Part shown: piece by piece, positions 36,396 to 48,479 of the stretch
How the letters are laid out: every line of letters starts with the position of its first letter
Position numbering within the stretch: the stretch's first letter is position 1
NCBI RefSeq assembly: GCF_034720595.1
Contig: NZ_JAYESJ010000001.1
Span: 3,064,001-3,128,000, forward strand
DNA from: Rhizobium sp. CC-YZS058
GTDB lineage: Bacteria > Pseudomonadota > Alphaproteobacteria > Rhizobiales > Rhizobiaceae
DNA length: 64,000 bases
Direction: 5' to 3'
Notes under the pieces: generated by a model
What the model saw: the letters and a program-made list of their open reading frames with translations, nothing else
Database searches by the model: none
Told to the model about the DNA's origin: nothing
Program-made: the position numbers and the translations under genes

Positions 36396-38939
36396 CTACG
36401 CCGCCCGGCTGTAGCCGCTGCGTTCGGCTGGTTCCAGGCGGAACTGTTCGACCAGCATCATCAGCGTATCGGCCTGCTGGGCGAGGCTGCGGCTGGCGGC
36501 GGTGGCGTCGTCGACCATGCTGGCATTCTGCTGGGTCATCTGGTCCATCTGGTTGACCGAACCGTTGACCTCCAGAAGTGCGGCCGCCTGTTCGCGGCTG
36601 GCAGTGGCGATCATGTCGACATGGTGGCTGACGGCAACGATCTGCTGGCTGATGGAGGCGAGCACGGCGCCGGTCTCCTTGACGGCCTCGGAGCCGGAGG
36701 TGACCTCGAGCGTCGACTTGTTGATCAGCCCCTTGATCTCCTTGGCGGCGCCGGCCGAGCGTTGCGCAAGCTCCCGCACCTCCTGGGCGACGACGGCGAA
36801 GCCCTTGCCCGCCTCGCCCGCCCGCGCCGCTTCGATCCCGGCATTGAGTGCCAGAAGGTTGGTCTGGAAAGCGATATCGTCGATGACCTCGATGATCTGC
36901 TCGATCTGGCGCGAGGCGGCCTCGATCCGGCCCATGGCCGACATGGCGTTGGAAACGACGGCGGCGGAGCCATCGGCGCTCTTCTTGGTGGCCGTGACGG
37001 CGACATTGGCCTCGTGCGCCCGCTCGGCCGAGGCGCGAACCGTGGCCGTAATCTCGTCCACAGCCGCGGCGGTCTCTTCCAGCGAGGCGGCCTGGGCGAC
37101 GGTGCGGTGCGAAAGCTGGTCGGCGGATCCGTTCATCGCATTGCCGCTGCTCTGGATCATCAGCGCATTGTTGCGGATCTGAAGCAGCGTATCCTGAAGG
37201 CGGATCAGCGAGCCGTTGAAGTCGACACGCAGCTGTTCGAGACGGCCGGTAAAGGGCGTTTCGATCTGCTCCGACAGATCGCCGCGGGCCAGGCGGCCGA
37301 GACCGGCGGCGAGCTGGCTGACGGCAAAGTCGATCTGGCTGTCGAGCGAGCGCTTTTCCGCATCGTTGCGGGCGCGATCGGCCTCCGCCTGCTGGCGCTG
37401 CTCCTCGCTCTCGGCCTCGATGCGCAGTTTCGACAAGGCATTCTCCTTGAAGATCCCGAGCGCGCGGGCCATGTCGCCGATTTCGTCGCGGCGCGCATCG
37501 CCGTCGATGCGCGTATCGAGCACGCCCTCGGCGAGCTTGCGCATGGATGCGGTGATCTGGCCGATCGGTCCTTTCAGCGTCAGCACCAGCGCGGCACCGG
37601 CCAGCATGGCGATGACGACGCCGGCGACGGTGGCGAAGACCGAGACCTGGTTGGCGCGGTCGCGCTCGATGGCGGCATTGGTCTTCTGCTCTTCGGCAAA
37701 GGAGACCAGCTGCTGCCAGATCTGGTTGATCTGCGCGCCGGCATCGGCGAACTGCTTCTCCCGCGCGCTGCTGACCTCGATCAGCGTGATGCTGTCGGCC
37801 TTCATCTGCTCGGCGACCGGGCGGATGCTGTCCGGCAGTTCGGCGAAGAAGGCGATATCGGGCGCCGTCTGCGCCAGACCGCTGACTTCCTGGTTGAAGA
37901 CGTTGATTTCGCGGGCGAGACGCGCCTGGCCGGTCTGATCGGCATTGTCGAGGAAGCTGCCGGCCGCCAGGCGGATGGCATAGACGGCGCTCACGATCGA
38001 GCGGGTGCTGTCGAGCACCGCATTGGCCTTCACCAGCGGCTGGTCGAGCTTGCCGAAGGTTTCGGTCGCAGCCCGCATCTTGATGCCGGCGGCCGATTGA
38101 AGCTGAATGCTGGTCTGGCGGAAGCGGGCCAGAAGCTGGCCGATCGCCTTGGCATTGTCGTCGCTGAGATCGCCGTTGCCGGCGAGATCCTTGATGCCAT
38201 CGACGGTTTTCTTGAAGGTATCGACGACGGCCTTCTGATTGTCGGGCAGGCTTCCGGCGACCTTGGCGATCAGCTTGTTCAGCGCCGGGATCTTCCCCTT
38301 GATCAGGGTGATCTTCGCCTGGGCATCCGGGGCCTTGGCAAAGTCCTGACTCAGCGCCGTCAGGGTTTCGCTGGACGAGGTCAGCCGCTCTGCCTCGCGC
38401 AGCAGAGACTTGGCGGCGCTCTCATCGTCGCGCACGCTGCGTTCAACGGCGGAGGCCTCGTTGACCAGCTTCATCTGCGTGGACAGAAGCAGACGCAGGC
38501 CCTTGTTGATCGAGCTGCGCAGCTGCACCTCGTTCTCATGCAGAGACCAGAGACCGGCCACGCTGTCGCCGATCTTCTCGGTGCCGGCAATGGCGTTTTC
38601 CAGCTCGCTGGCGCCCTCGGCATTTTCCATCTGCGCATGCGTGTCTTCAAGCACGGCCCGCTGGGCGGTAATGGTTTTCAGAACCGCTTCGCGGCTTTCC
38701 TCCGAGGTCTCGGCCAGGAACCGGTTCATGCCGTCATAGACATCGCGGAAGCCGGAGAGCGACTGCAGGACGCTGTTGGAAATCTCCATGCGCCCCTGGA
38801 GGAGACCCGAGGCATAAAGCCCGGTGATGCCGACCGCGCAGATGCTGACCACGAACGGAAAGATGAACAGAAGGACTTTCGTCTGAATCTTGAAGCGGGC
38901 GAGAATCTTGTCGATCAACATCGGGGAACCCTGGTTCAC
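36396..38939 (-). CDS. Methyl-accepting chemotaxis protein
   Basis: The 847-residue chemoreceptor has a transmembrane helix (about 22-44), a long helical periplasmic domain (about 45-425), a second helix (about 428-450), a HAMP domain, a further HAMP-like segment near 540-590 and the signalling domain with the strictly conserved hairpin [20 protein letters not shown]. It lacks a C-terminal CheR-binding pentapeptide. The frame opens with a GTG at 38939; an ATG 18 bases on (38921) is an equal choice. The ligand is unknown; it lies between putrescine uptake and putrescine degradation genes. Confidence 0.9.
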   Translation of the reverse strand: MNQGSPMLIDKILARFKIQTKVLLFIFPFVVSICAVGITGLYASGLLQGRMEISNSVLQSLSGFRDVYDGMNRFLAETSEESREAVLKTITAQRAVLEDTHAQMENAEGASELENAIAGTEKIGDSVAGLWSLHENEVQLRSSINKGLRLLLSTQMKLVNEASAVERSVRDDESAAKSLLREAERLTSSSETLTALSQDFAKAPDAQAKITLIKGKIPALNKLIAKVAGSLPDNQKAVVDTFKKTVDGIKDLAGNGDLSDDNAKAIGQLLARFRQTSIQLQSAAGIKMRAATETFGKLDQPLVKANAVLDSTRSIVSAVYAIRLAAGSFLDNADQTGQARLAREINVFNQEVSGLAQTAPDIAFFAELPDSIRPVAEQMKADSITLIEVSSAREKQFADAGAQINQIWQQLVSFAEEQKTNAAIERDRANQVSVFATVAGVVIAMLAGAALVLTLKGPIGQITASMRKLAEGVLDTRIDGDARRDEIGDMARALGIFKENALSKLRIEAESEEQRQQAEADRARNDAEKRSLDSQIDFAVSQLAAGLGRLARGDLSEQIETPFTGRLEQLRVDFNGSLIRLQDTLLQIRNNALMIQSSGNAMNGSADQLSHRTVAQAASLEETAAAVDEITATVRASAERAHEANVAVTATKKSADGSAAVVSNAMSAMGRIEAASRQIEQIIEVIDDIAFQTNLLALNAGIEAARAGEAGKGFAVVAQEVRELAQRSAGAAKEIKGLINKSTLEVTSGSEAVKETGAVLASISQQIVAVSHHVDMIATASREQAAALLEVNGSVNQMDQMTQQNASMVDDATAASRSLAQQADTLMMLVEQFRLEPAERSGYSRAA

Positions 38940-39511
38940 GCGCCCGCTCCGCCCCTCGCAAGCCCATCATTCATCGATGGTCCCCCGGCGCACGACGTTC
39001 AGGCAGCAAATCTGTCGATGAACATGCGGGGCGGCCGCAAACCTGTCACGCGATCATCGCAGACTGCGCATACCCTCCACGCACAGTCCGACAGGCTCCT
39101 CTCTGAAGAGAGTGTCCTACAACCTGTTAAGATGAGGTAAGCCACAACTCACTAATATTCCAGTTGTGGTTCGCGCGCGTGAAAGCCGACGATTTCACGC
39201 CGAGGACGTAGGACTTACGCGGCGGTGGCTGACATGGACGATGAAGACCGCACCGTCGAAGGACGCTGGGCATCACGGCGCAAAACCGCAACCGGAAGGC
39301 GGATGCGAGGTGGGCGGCCGGTCGTTTTTGAAAGAAAAGCCGTCGAGCGAGACTGTGCGCGGCCACTGAATGGCGGGCAGGCTCTGCCGGGAAACGAGCG
39401 CTCGCCAGCGGGCGAGCGGAGAAGAGACGTCAGCCAAGGGGAAAACGTTTCAGGCCCGCAATACGGGCGAAGCTTCAAGCAGCGCTCTACGAGGCGCTGC
39501 CGCGTGCACGA
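38940..39511. other. 572-base stretch without a convincing gene, with an inverted repeat
   Basis: No frame with a good ribosome site and coding character was found on either strand. It contains a perfect 8-base inverted repeat CCACAACT / AGTTGTGG with a 12-base AT-rich centre at 39142-39169. It must also hold the promoter of the chemoreceptor gene. Confidence 0.5.
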
Positions 39512-39661
39512 TCAGCCGGCGGAAAGTGCCAGGAGAACGGCAACCGCCGTGAGGGCAAGAGCAAGCGTGGTCACACCGATCTTGACGAGATCGAGCGTGC
39601 GGTTCTCCTGCGTACGGGCGATGGCGATGGCGCGAGCTGTGCGGCGGCGATGCTGGTTCAT
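39512..39661 (-). CDS. Hypothetical 49-residue membrane protein
   Basis: The short frame has a basic N-terminus (MNQHRRRTARAIAIAR) and one hydrophobic helix near the C-terminus (VTTLALALTAVAVLLALSAG). AAAGGA lies about 10 bases before the ATG. There is no family match I know of. The size and basic-then-hydrophobic pattern fit a single-pass inner-membrane peptide. Confidence 0.5.
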   Translation of the reverse strand: MNQHRRRTARAIAIARTQENRTLDLVKIGVTTLALALTAVAVLLALSAG

Positions 39662-39836
39662 GAGAACATGTCCTTTCATCCTCAGCGAAGAATAGACCCG
39701 GTCGCCCCGATCCGCCAGCTCCTTTTTGTCGCATCATGACGCGATGCGGAAAAAATGTGCTTCTGGCCGCGGTCTCCTGTCTCCCCGACAAGTAGGTTCC
39801 CCGACATTCGCTAACAAGGCGTGAAGCCTTTTCTTC

Positions 39837-41021
39837 TTATGCCGCCTGCCCTGCAGAAAAACCCGAGGACCATGCCCACTGGAAGTTATAGCCGCCGAGC
39901 CAGCCGGTGACATCGACGCATTCGCCGATGAAAAACAGGCCGGGGACGGCGCGTGCCATCATGGTCCGGCTGTCGAGGGCGCGGGTGTCCACCCCACCCA
40001 GCGTCACCTCCGCGGTCCGATACCCCTCCGACCCCGCCGGGCGGATCGGCCAAGCGGAAAGATCCGAGGCGAAGCCCTCGATCGCCTTGTCGGAGAGATC
40101 GGCAAGCGGACGCTCACCGAGGGGGCTCGTTCCGGCAAGGTGGTTCGCCAGGCGCTTCGGCAGAAAGTCGCCGAGAACGGTGCGCAGAACCTGACGCCCT
40201 TGTGTCTTGCGCGCCGACTTCAGGAGAGCGGCAAGGTCGCTCTGCGGCGTGAAGGCGATCTCGATTGCCTCTCCTTCCCGCCAGTAGGAGGAGATCTGCA
40301 GAATGGCCGGCCCGCTGAGACCGCGATGGGTAAAGAGCATCGCCTCCTCGAACCTCGCCTTTCCGGCCTTGGCGCGAACGGGAACGCCGACGCCGGCGAG
40401 CGGCGCGAGCGCCTCCTTCAAGGGGTCGGCCAGCGTCAGCGGAACCAGGCCGGGTCGGGTTTCGACCAGCTCGAGACCGAAACTCTCGGCAATGCGGTAG
40501 GCAAGACCCGTTGCCCCCATCTTCGGAATGGACTTGCCGCCGGTGGCGACGATCAGCGTCTCGGAGTGCATCGTGCCGGCGGAGCTCTCGATGCGGAAGC
40601 CGGAGAGATCCTTTTCGACTGTCTGGATCGCGGTTTCGAGCCGCAGCTCGGCGCCGGCCGCGCGCATCTCGCTCAGCAGCATGCGGATGATGTCCTTGGC
40701 ACTCTCGTCGCAGAAGAGCTGACCGAGCGTCTTCTCATGCCAGGCGATCCGGTGCGTCTCGACCATCGCCAGAAAGTCGCGCGGCGTGTAGCGGGCCAGC
40801 GCGGACTTGGCAAAATGCGGATTGGCGGAGAGGAAATTCGCCGCTGTCGTTCCGAGATTGGTGAAGTTGCAGCGCCCACCGCCGGAGATGCGGATCTTCT
40901 CGCCCGGCGCCTTGGCATGATCGAGAACCAGAACGCGCCGGCCGCGGCGCGCCGCTTCGATTGCGGCCATCATGCCGGCGGCGCCCGCTCCCAGAATGAT
41001 CACGTCGACAGTCTCTGCCAC
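39837..41021 (-). CDS. HI0933 family FAD-dependent oxidoreductase
   Basis: The 394-residue flavoprotein has the FAD dinucleotide motif GAGAAGMMAA, the family signature KIRISGGGRCNFTN and a C-terminal GECVDVTGWLGGYNFQWAWSSG. This is the HI0933/YhiN/BaiN group, whose cellular substrate is mostly unknown. It stands alone on the minus strand. Confidence 0.88.
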   Translation of the reverse strand: MAETVDVIILGAGAAGMMAAIEAARRGRRVLVLDHAKAPGEKIRISGGGRCNFTNLGTTAANFLSANPHFAKSALARYTPRDFLAMVETHRIAWHEKTLGQLFCDESAKDIIRMLLSEMRAAGAELRLETAIQTVEKDLSGFRIESSAGTMHSETLIVATGGKSIPKMGATGLAYRIAESFGLELVETRPGLVPLTLADPLKEALAPLAGVGVPVRAKAGKARFEEAMLFTHRGLSGPAILQISSYWREGEAIEIAFTPQSDLAALLKSARKTQGRQVLRTVLGDFLPKRLANHLAGTSPLGERPLADLSDKAIEGFASDLSAWPIRPAGSEGYRTAEVTLGGVDTRALDSRTMMARAVPGLFFIGECVDVTGWLGGYNFQWAWSSGFSAGQAA

Positions 41022-41173
41022 GCAAAGGGTCTCCTTACTGATGCCCCGTCTTCGGCAAGCGGGCCTAAGATGTCAATTCCTCGTCATCGCAGGGCCGGGA
41101 GAGGCAAGTTGGCGCTGGCCTCGGGCCGAACTCCCGCTATGATGCTCCGATCCGACCTCAAAAACGGTGATTT

Positions 41174-42610
41174 ATGCCCGCGAAGAGAACCATCGCACAG
41201 CAGACAAGCAAACCCTCCAAGAGTGCCAAGATCCCCCCTTCCCTGCAGTCCGCCCGTGGCGTGAAGACCTGGAAGGAAGCCGCCGACTGGCTGAAGCTGC
41301 GCGGCATCGAGGATGTGGAATGCATCACCCCTGATATTGCCGGCGTGCCGCGCGGCAAGATGATGCCCTCCTCGAAATTCACCTCCAACACTTCGCTGGC
41401 CCTGCCCTCCGCCATCTACCGCCATACGATCTCCGGCGACTATCCGGAAGAAACCGGCGACTTTCGCTATGATTCCCGCGACAGCGACATCAAGCTGGTG
41501 CCCGACCTCTCGACGCTCTCCATCGTTCCCTGGGAAACCGACCCGACGGCGCAGGTGATCTGCGACATCGCCGGCTCGAAGGGCGAGAACGTGCCCTATA
41601 CGCCGCGCAACGTGCTCAAGCACGTGGTCGAGCTCTACCGGCTCAAGGGCTGGAAGCCGGTGGTGGCGCCCGAGATCGAGTTCTACCTCGTCGCCAAGAA
41701 CGACGATCCGGACTATCCGCTGCATCCACCGAAGGGCCGCTCGGGCCGTTCGATCCAGGGCGGTCAGGCCTATTCGATCGCCGGCGTCAACGAATTCGAC
41801 GAGCTGATCGACGACATCTACCATTTCTCCGAAAAGCAGGGATTGGAGATCGACACGCTGATCCACGAGGAGGGCCCGGCCCAGCTCGAGATCAATCTGC
41901 GCCACGGCGATCCGATCGAACTTGCCGACCAGGTCTTCCTATTCAAGCGCACGATCCGCGAGGCGGCGCTCAAGCACGGCATCTATGCCACCTTCATGGC
42001 CAAGCCGATGCAGAGCCAGGCGGGATCGGCCATGCACATCCACCAGTCGGTGGTGGAGATCAACACCGGCCGCAATCTCTTCTCCAATGCCGATGGCAGC
42101 GCGTCCAAGGAATTCTTCCACTTCATCGGCGGCATGCAGACCTTCATCCCGAGGGCGCTGTCGATGATGGCGCCCTATGTGAATTCCTATCGCCGGCTGA
42201 CGCCCGATATGTCGGCGCCGGTCAACAATGCCTGGGGCTACGACAACCGCACGACCGCCTTTCGCGTACCGGATTCCGAGCCCGCAGCGCGGCGGGTGGA
42301 GAACCGGCTGCCGAGCTCGGACGCCAATCCCTATCTGGCGCTCGCCGCCTCGCTCGGCTGCGGCTATCTGGGCCTGACGCGCGAGATCGAGCCCAGCGCC
42401 CCGTCCGACGATACGGTCAACGACAAGACGATCGACCTGCCGCGCGGCCTGCTCGAGGCAGTCGCCGCCCTGGAGGCCGAACCCGCCTTCCACGAGGTCT
42501 TCTCCGCCGAATTCATCGCCATCTATGGCGGCCTCAAGCGCGGCGAATTCGAAACCTTCATGCAGGTGATCAGCCCGTGGGAACGGGAATATTTGCTGCT
42601 GAACGTGTGA
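41174..42610 (+). CDS. puuA: Gamma-glutamylputrescine synthetase (glutamine synthetase family)
   Basis: The 478-residue protein has the glutamine synthetase fold: EIEFYLV, the ammonia/ATP segment SAMHIHQS, NAWGYDNRTTAFRVP and NRLPSSDANPYLALAASLGC. It lacks the N-terminal and adenylylation features of GlnA. Together with puuB 12 bases downstream it fits PuuA, which joins glutamate to putrescine. The basic N-terminal tail (about 1-25) is longer than usual. Confidence 0.85.
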   Translation: MPAKRTIAQQTSKPSKSAKIPPSLQSARGVKTWKEAADWLKLRGIEDVECITPDIAGVPRGKMMPSSKFTSNTSLALPSAIYRHTISGDYPEETGDFRYDSRDSDIKLVPDLSTLSIVPWETDPTAQVICDIAGSKGENVPYTPRNVLKHVVELYRLKGWKPVVAPEIEFYLVAKNDDPDYPLHPPKGRSGRSIQGGQAYSIAGVNEFDELIDDIYHFSEKQGLEIDTLIHEEGPAQLEINLRHGDPIELADQVFLFKRTIREAALKHGIYATFMAKPMQSQAGSAMHIHQSVVEINTGRNLFSNADGSASKEFFHFIGGMQTFIPRALSMMAPYVNSYRRLTPDMSAPVNNAWGYDNRTTAFRVPDSEPAARRVENRLPSSDANPYLALAASLGCGYLGLTREIEPSAPSDDTVNDKTIDLPRGLLEAVAALEAEPAFHEVFSAEFIAIYGGLKRGEFETFMQVISPWEREYLLLNV

Positions 42611-42622
42611 GGGACCGACAGC

Positions 42623-43909
42623 ATGACATGGCAGAGCCCGATTTCGCCCGGGGTTTCGTGGTATGAGGCGGCGGTTGCGGAGCGGCCGGTTTATCCGGCG
42701 CTCGATGGGTCTCTAGAGACCGACGTCGTCGTGGTGGGCGGCGGCTTTACAGGCTTGCAGGCTGCCTACAATCTTGCCAAGGGCGGGGTGCGGGTGACGC
42801 TGATCGATGGCTGCCGTTTCGGCGATGGCGCGTCGGGGCGCAATGGCGGGCAGCTCGGCACGGGCCAGCGCGCCGAGGTGGACGAGCTCGAGCGCCAATA
42901 TGGGCGCGACCGCGCTCGCGCCCTGTTTTCCATGGCCGAGGATGCCAAGCGGCATCTGCTCGATTTTGCCCGCGACCACCAGATCAACATCGAATTCCAG
43001 CCGGGCCATCTCTCCGTGACCCATCGTGCTCGGGAGGAGAAGGCCTATCGCGCCTTTGCCGAGACCATGCGCGAGCGCTACGCCTATCAGCCGATCCGCT
43101 TCATGGATGCGGAGGAAACGGCGGACCGGCTCGGCTCGCGCCATTACAAGCTCGGCCTGCTCGACACCGGCACCGGTCATATCCAGCCGATGAAGCTGCT
43201 GATCGGCCTGGCGCGCGTCGCGGCGGCGGCCGGCGCCGGTCTGCATGAGATGACGCGGGCAGAGGCCATCACCGTCTCCGGCGGCAAGGTGCGGGTGACG
43301 ACGGCACGGGGCACGATCACCGCCGATCGCGCCCTCCTCGCCTGCAACGCCCATATCGGCGGGCTGGAACCCGTTACCTCTGCCCATGTCATGCCGATCC
43401 GGTCCTTTATCGGCGCGACGCCGCCGCTGGGGGCGGCAAGCGACGTGCTGCCGGGTGGGGAATCGGTGGCCGATTCGCGCTTCGTGGTGCGCTATTTCCG
43501 CAAATCGCGCGATGGCCGCCTGCTGTTTGGCGGGCGCGAGGCCTATACGGCGGATTCCCCGCGCGATATTTCCGAGCATATCCGTCGCCAGATCGCGGAA
43601 ATCTACCCGCAGCTGAAAGATGTTTCGATCGACCACGCCTGGGGCGGATCGGTGGGGATCACTCTGCCGCGCCAGCCCTTCGTGCGGGAGGTGATGCCCG
43701 GCGTGACCGCGATCGGCGGCTATTCCGGCCATGGCGTCATGCTGTCCAACTATTGCGGCAAGCTCTATGCCGACCTCGTTCTCGGTCGGCCAAGCGATCT
43801 GGATCTTTTCAAAGCACTCAAGGTTCCGCCCTTCCCCGGCGGTCAGCGCTTCCGCTCCGGACTTTTGTTCCTGGCTCTCACTTGGTATGCTCTGCGAGAC
43901 AGGCTCTAG
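42623..43909 (+). CDS. puuB: Gamma-glutamylputrescine oxidoreductase
   Basis: The 428-residue DAO-family flavoprotein starts SWYEAAVAERP, then the FAD motif VVVGGGFTGLQAAYNLAKGG and GASGRNGGQL. These are the marks of PuuB/OrdL, which oxidises gamma-glutamylputrescine to the aldehyde. It forms an operon with puuA. The aldehyde dehydrogenase and hydrolase of the pathway are not in the window. Confidence 0.87.
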   Translation: MTWQSPISPGVSWYEAAVAERPVYPALDGSLETDVVVVGGGFTGLQAAYNLAKGGVRVTLIDGCRFGDGASGRNGGQLGTGQRAEVDELERQYGRDRARALFSMAEDAKRHLLDFARDHQINIEFQPGHLSVTHRAREEKAYRAFAETMRERYAYQPIRFMDAEETADRLGSRHYKLGLLDTGTGHIQPMKLLIGLARVAAAAGAGLHEMTRAEAITVSGGKVRVTTARGTITADRALLACNAHIGGLEPVTSAHVMPIRSFIGATPPLGAASDVLPGGESVADSRFVVRYFRKSRDGRLLFGGREAYTADSPRDISEHIRRQIAEIYPQLKDVSIDHAWGGSVGITLPRQPFVREVMPGVTAIGGYSGHGVMLSNYCGKLYADLVLGRPSDLDLFKALKVPPFPGGQRFRSGLLFLALTWYALRDRL

Positions 43910-44012
43910 ACCGGCCGCGCCTCTCCCCGGGGCAAAAAATTGCGGCAGCGCACTAGCGAATTTAAATCGATTGAATTATAGATCCCCTGACCCCGCGAGA
44001 GATCGAGACCCC

Positions 44013-45488
44013 ATGAGCAGCCAGATCATTCCCGTCGAGCCGTTTGACTATGTGGTATTCGGAGGCACCGGCGACCTTGCCGAGCGCAAGCTCCTGCCGG
44101 CCCTTTACCACCGCCAGCTCGACGGCCAGCTGACCGACCCGACGCGTATCATCGGCGCCTCGCGCAGTGCGCTGACCCATGAGGAATATCGCAAATTCGC
44201 CACCGATGCGCTGAAAGAGCATCTGAAGCCCGGCGAGTTCGACGAGGCCCAAGTCAAGATCTTCATCGACAAGCTGTTCTACGTGCCGGTCGACGCCAAG
44301 TCCGACCAGGGCTGGGACAAGCTGAAGCAGCTGCTGGACGAGGCCAAGGAGCGCGTGCGCGCCTTCTACCTCGCCGTCGCCCCGGCGATCTTCGGCGATA
44401 TTTCCGAGAAGATCCGCGACCACAAGCTGATCACCAAATCCACCCGGATCGTCGTGGAAAAGCCGATCGGCCGCGATCTCGCCTCTGCGCTCGAGCTGAA
44501 CGACACGATCGGCCGGGTGTTCAAGGAAGAGCAGATCTTCCGCATCGACCACTATCTCGGCAAGGAGACGGTGCAGAACCTGATGGCGCTACGCTTTGCC
44601 AATGCGCTCTATGAGCCGCTGTGGAACTCCTCCCATATCGACCATGTGCAGATCACCGTGGCGGAAGCGGTGGGCCTTGAAAGCCGGGCCGGCTACTACG
44701 ACAAGGCCGGCGCGCTGCGCGACATGGTGCAGAACCATATTCTGCAGCTGCTCTGCCTGGTGGCGATGGAAGTGCCGCCGTCGATGAACGCGGAAGCCGT
44801 GCGCGACGAGAAGCTGAAGGTGCTGCGCGCCCTGAAGCCGATCACGCCGGCCAATGTCGAAAAGCTGACGGTGCGCGGCCAGTACAAGGCCGGCGCGTCT
44901 GCCGGTGGCCCGGTCAAGGGCTATCTCGAGGAGCTGGAAGGCGGCGTTTCCAACACCGAGACCTTCGTTGCCATCAAGGCCGAGGTCAACAATTGGCGGT
45001 GGGCGGGCGTTCCCTTCTACATCCGCACCGGCAAGCGCATGGCGACCCGCATGTCGGAGATCGTCATCACCTTCAAGCCGATCCCGCATTCGATCTTCGA
45101 CGAGGCCGCCGGCCGCATCGAGGCCAACCAGCTCATCATCCGCCTGCAGCCCGACGAGGGCGTCAAGCAGTCGCTGATGATCAAGGATCCGGGTCCGGGC
45201 GGCATGCGGCTGCGCAATGTCTCGCTGGACATGACCTTCGCCCGCGCCTTCAACGCCCGCAGCGCCGACGCCTATGAACGGCTGCTGCTCGACGTGATCC
45301 GCAACAACCAGACGCTGTTCATGCGCCGCGACGAGGTGGAAGCCGCGTGGCGCTGGGTGGACCCGATCCTGAAGTCCTGGGAAACGGTGGGCCAGAAGGT
45401 GCAGTCCTACACGGCCGGCACCTGGGGTCCGAGCCAGGCCATCGCGCTGATCGAGCGGGACGGCCGCACCTGGCATGAAGTGGTCTGA
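44013..45488 (+). CDS. zwf: Glucose-6-phosphate 1-dehydrogenase
   Basis: The 491-residue enzyme has the NADP motif GGTGDLAERKLLPAL, the active-site motif RIDHYLGKE (His near 180) and the family length. It starts the Entner-Doudoroff operon zwf-pgl-edd. The 103-base gap before it is AT-rich with the palindrome AATCGATT at 43965-43972, a possible control site. An in-frame longer reading into puuB is rejected because the conserved N-terminus begins here. Confidence 0.95.
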   Translation: MSSQIIPVEPFDYVVFGGTGDLAERKLLPALYHRQLDGQLTDPTRIIGASRSALTHEEYRKFATDALKEHLKPGEFDEAQVKIFIDKLFYVPVDAKSDQGWDKLKQLLDEAKERVRAFYLAVAPAIFGDISEKIRDHKLITKSTRIVVEKPIGRDLASALELNDTIGRVFKEEQIFRIDHYLGKETVQNLMALRFANALYEPLWNSSHIDHVQITVAEAVGLESRAGYYDKAGALRDMVQNHILQLLCLVAMEVPPSMNAEAVRDEKLKVLRALKPITPANVEKLTVRGQYKAGASAGGPVKGYLEELEGGVSNTETFVAIKAEVNNWRWAGVPFYIRTGKRMATRMSEIVITFKPIPHSIFDEAAGRIEANQLIIRLQPDEGVKQSLMIKDPGPGGMRLRNVSLDMTFARAFNARSADAYERLLLDVIRNNQTLFMRRDEVEAAWRWVDPILKSWETVGQKVQSYTAGTWGPSQAIALIERDGRTWHEVV

Positions 45489-45495
45489 GGCGGCG

Positions 45496-46194
45496 ATGAC
45501 GAGCAGCCTGCACGCTTTCGACACCTCGGCCGATCTGGCCCGGTCTCTTGCCGATCGGGTGGCCGGCGCATTGTCTGCGGCCCTTGCCGAACGCGGCTCG
45601 GCAAGCCTGGCCGTTTCCGGCGGTTCGACACCGAAGGCCTTCTTCAAGGCCCTGTCCGCTGCGGCGCTCGACTGGCCCCGCATCACGATCACGCTGGTGG
45701 ACGAGCGTTTCGTGCCGCCGGACCACGAGCGGTCCAACGAAAGGCTGGTGCGCGAAAACCTGATGCAGGGGCAAGCCGCTGCGGCGCGCTTTGCCCCGCT
45801 CTATTATCCGACGGCCAGCGTGGAAGAGGCGGCCGCCACGGCGAGCAAGCAGACCGCCGGCTTCGGCACGCCCTTCGACGTGGTGATCCTCGGCATGGGC
45901 AGTGACGGCCACACCGCCTCCTTCTTCCCCGGCGGCTCGCGGCTCGACGAAGCGCTTGACGCCGGCACGCCGCGCGGCGTGATGACCATGGAGGCCGAGG
46001 GCGCGGGCGAACCGCGGCTGACCTTCACCTTCTCGAGCCTCGCCGATGCCAGGCTGCTGGTGCTGCATATCGAGGGTGCCGGCAAGAAGACCGTGCTGGA
46101 GGCCGCCGAGGCGGCGGGCCCGGAAACCGACATGCCCATTCGCGCGATCCTGCGTCGCGCGCCGTCGCCCGTCGAGATCTACTGGGCGCCGTAA
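45496..46194 (+). CDS. pgl: 6-phosphogluconolactonase
   Basis: The 232-residue SOL/DevB-type lactonase has AVSGGSTPKAFF, TLVDERFVPPDHERSN and the GMGSDGHTASFFPG motif. It hydrolyses the lactone made by Zwf. It begins 7 bases after the zwf stop. Confidence 0.94.
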   Translation: MTSSLHAFDTSADLARSLADRVAGALSAALAERGSASLAVSGGSTPKAFFKALSAAALDWPRITITLVDERFVPPDHERSNERLVRENLMQGQAAAARFAPLYYPTASVEEAAATASKQTAGFGTPFDVVILGMGSDGHTASFFPGGSRLDEALDAGTPRGVMTMEAEGAGEPRLTFTFSSLADARLLVLHIEGAGKKTVLEAAEAAGPETDMPIRAILRRAPSPVEIYWAP

Positions 46195-46280
46195 CATGCG
46201 CAGACCGGCGCCAAAGCGTCGGACAGAGTGAAACACTAGCGTCAGACAAGGAGCCGCGACAGGCTCCGAAAGGATAGACC

Positions 46281-48101
<1,821 letters not shown>

Positions 48102-48105
48102 GTGA

Positions 48106-48471
48106 ATGTGGGGCTCGGCCGTCTATCGTGCCGGGCTCTCCCTTGTCTGTCACGCCGAGCATGTCACTCAGTTTGATGGGCGTCGCGCATCATGCTACGT
48201 CAGCTTCCGGCACAAGGAACTCGAAACGCTGTACCGAACTGGCTCCACAAAAGGGGTTCAGGCGGCGCACGCAGCGAAGCTTCGACGGATCCTGGCTGCG
48301 CTGGATAGCGCTGCCGACCCAGAGGATATGGATCTCCCTGGCTACCGGCTGCACGCTTCGAAAGGCACGATGCGAGGCCACTGGTCGGTCTCGGTGAACG
48401 CGAACTGGCGTGTCACCTTTCGCTTCATCGGAATGGACGTCGAGCTTGTGGATTATCAAGACTATCATTGA
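48106..48471 (+). CDS. higB: HigB-type RelE/ParE toxin with an irregular start
   Basis: From about residue 32 the protein matches HigB: SFRHKELETLYRTGSTKGV, then LDLPGYRLHASKG-like core, RGHWSVSVNANWRVTFRF and the terminal VDYQDYH. The family normally starts with M plus one or two residues before SFRHK. Here an ATG at 48192 stands one base out of frame (an extra C at 48195); without it the frame would read MYVSFRHK. The only in-frame start is the ATG at 48106, 4 bases after the edd stop and without Shine-Dalgarno. The toxin may be silenced, or made as an extended form coupled to edd. Confidence 0.75.
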   Translation: MWGSAVYRAGLSLVCHAEHVTQFDGRRASCYVSFRHKELETLYRTGSTKGVQAAHAAKLRRILAALDSAADPEDMDLPGYRLHASKGTMRGHWSVSVNANWRVTFRFIGMDVELVDYQDYH

Positions 48472-48479
48472 GGTCTGAC

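Noticed and set aside
36312-39140. A 942-residue open frame opposite the chemoreceptor gene
   Set aside because: Shadow of the minus-strand chemoreceptor, whose signalling hairpin is unmistakable.
39225-39695. A 156-residue open frame on the plus strand in the gene-poor gap
   Set aside because: No ribosome site, Arg-rich composition typical of antisense GC-rich frames, and no motif.
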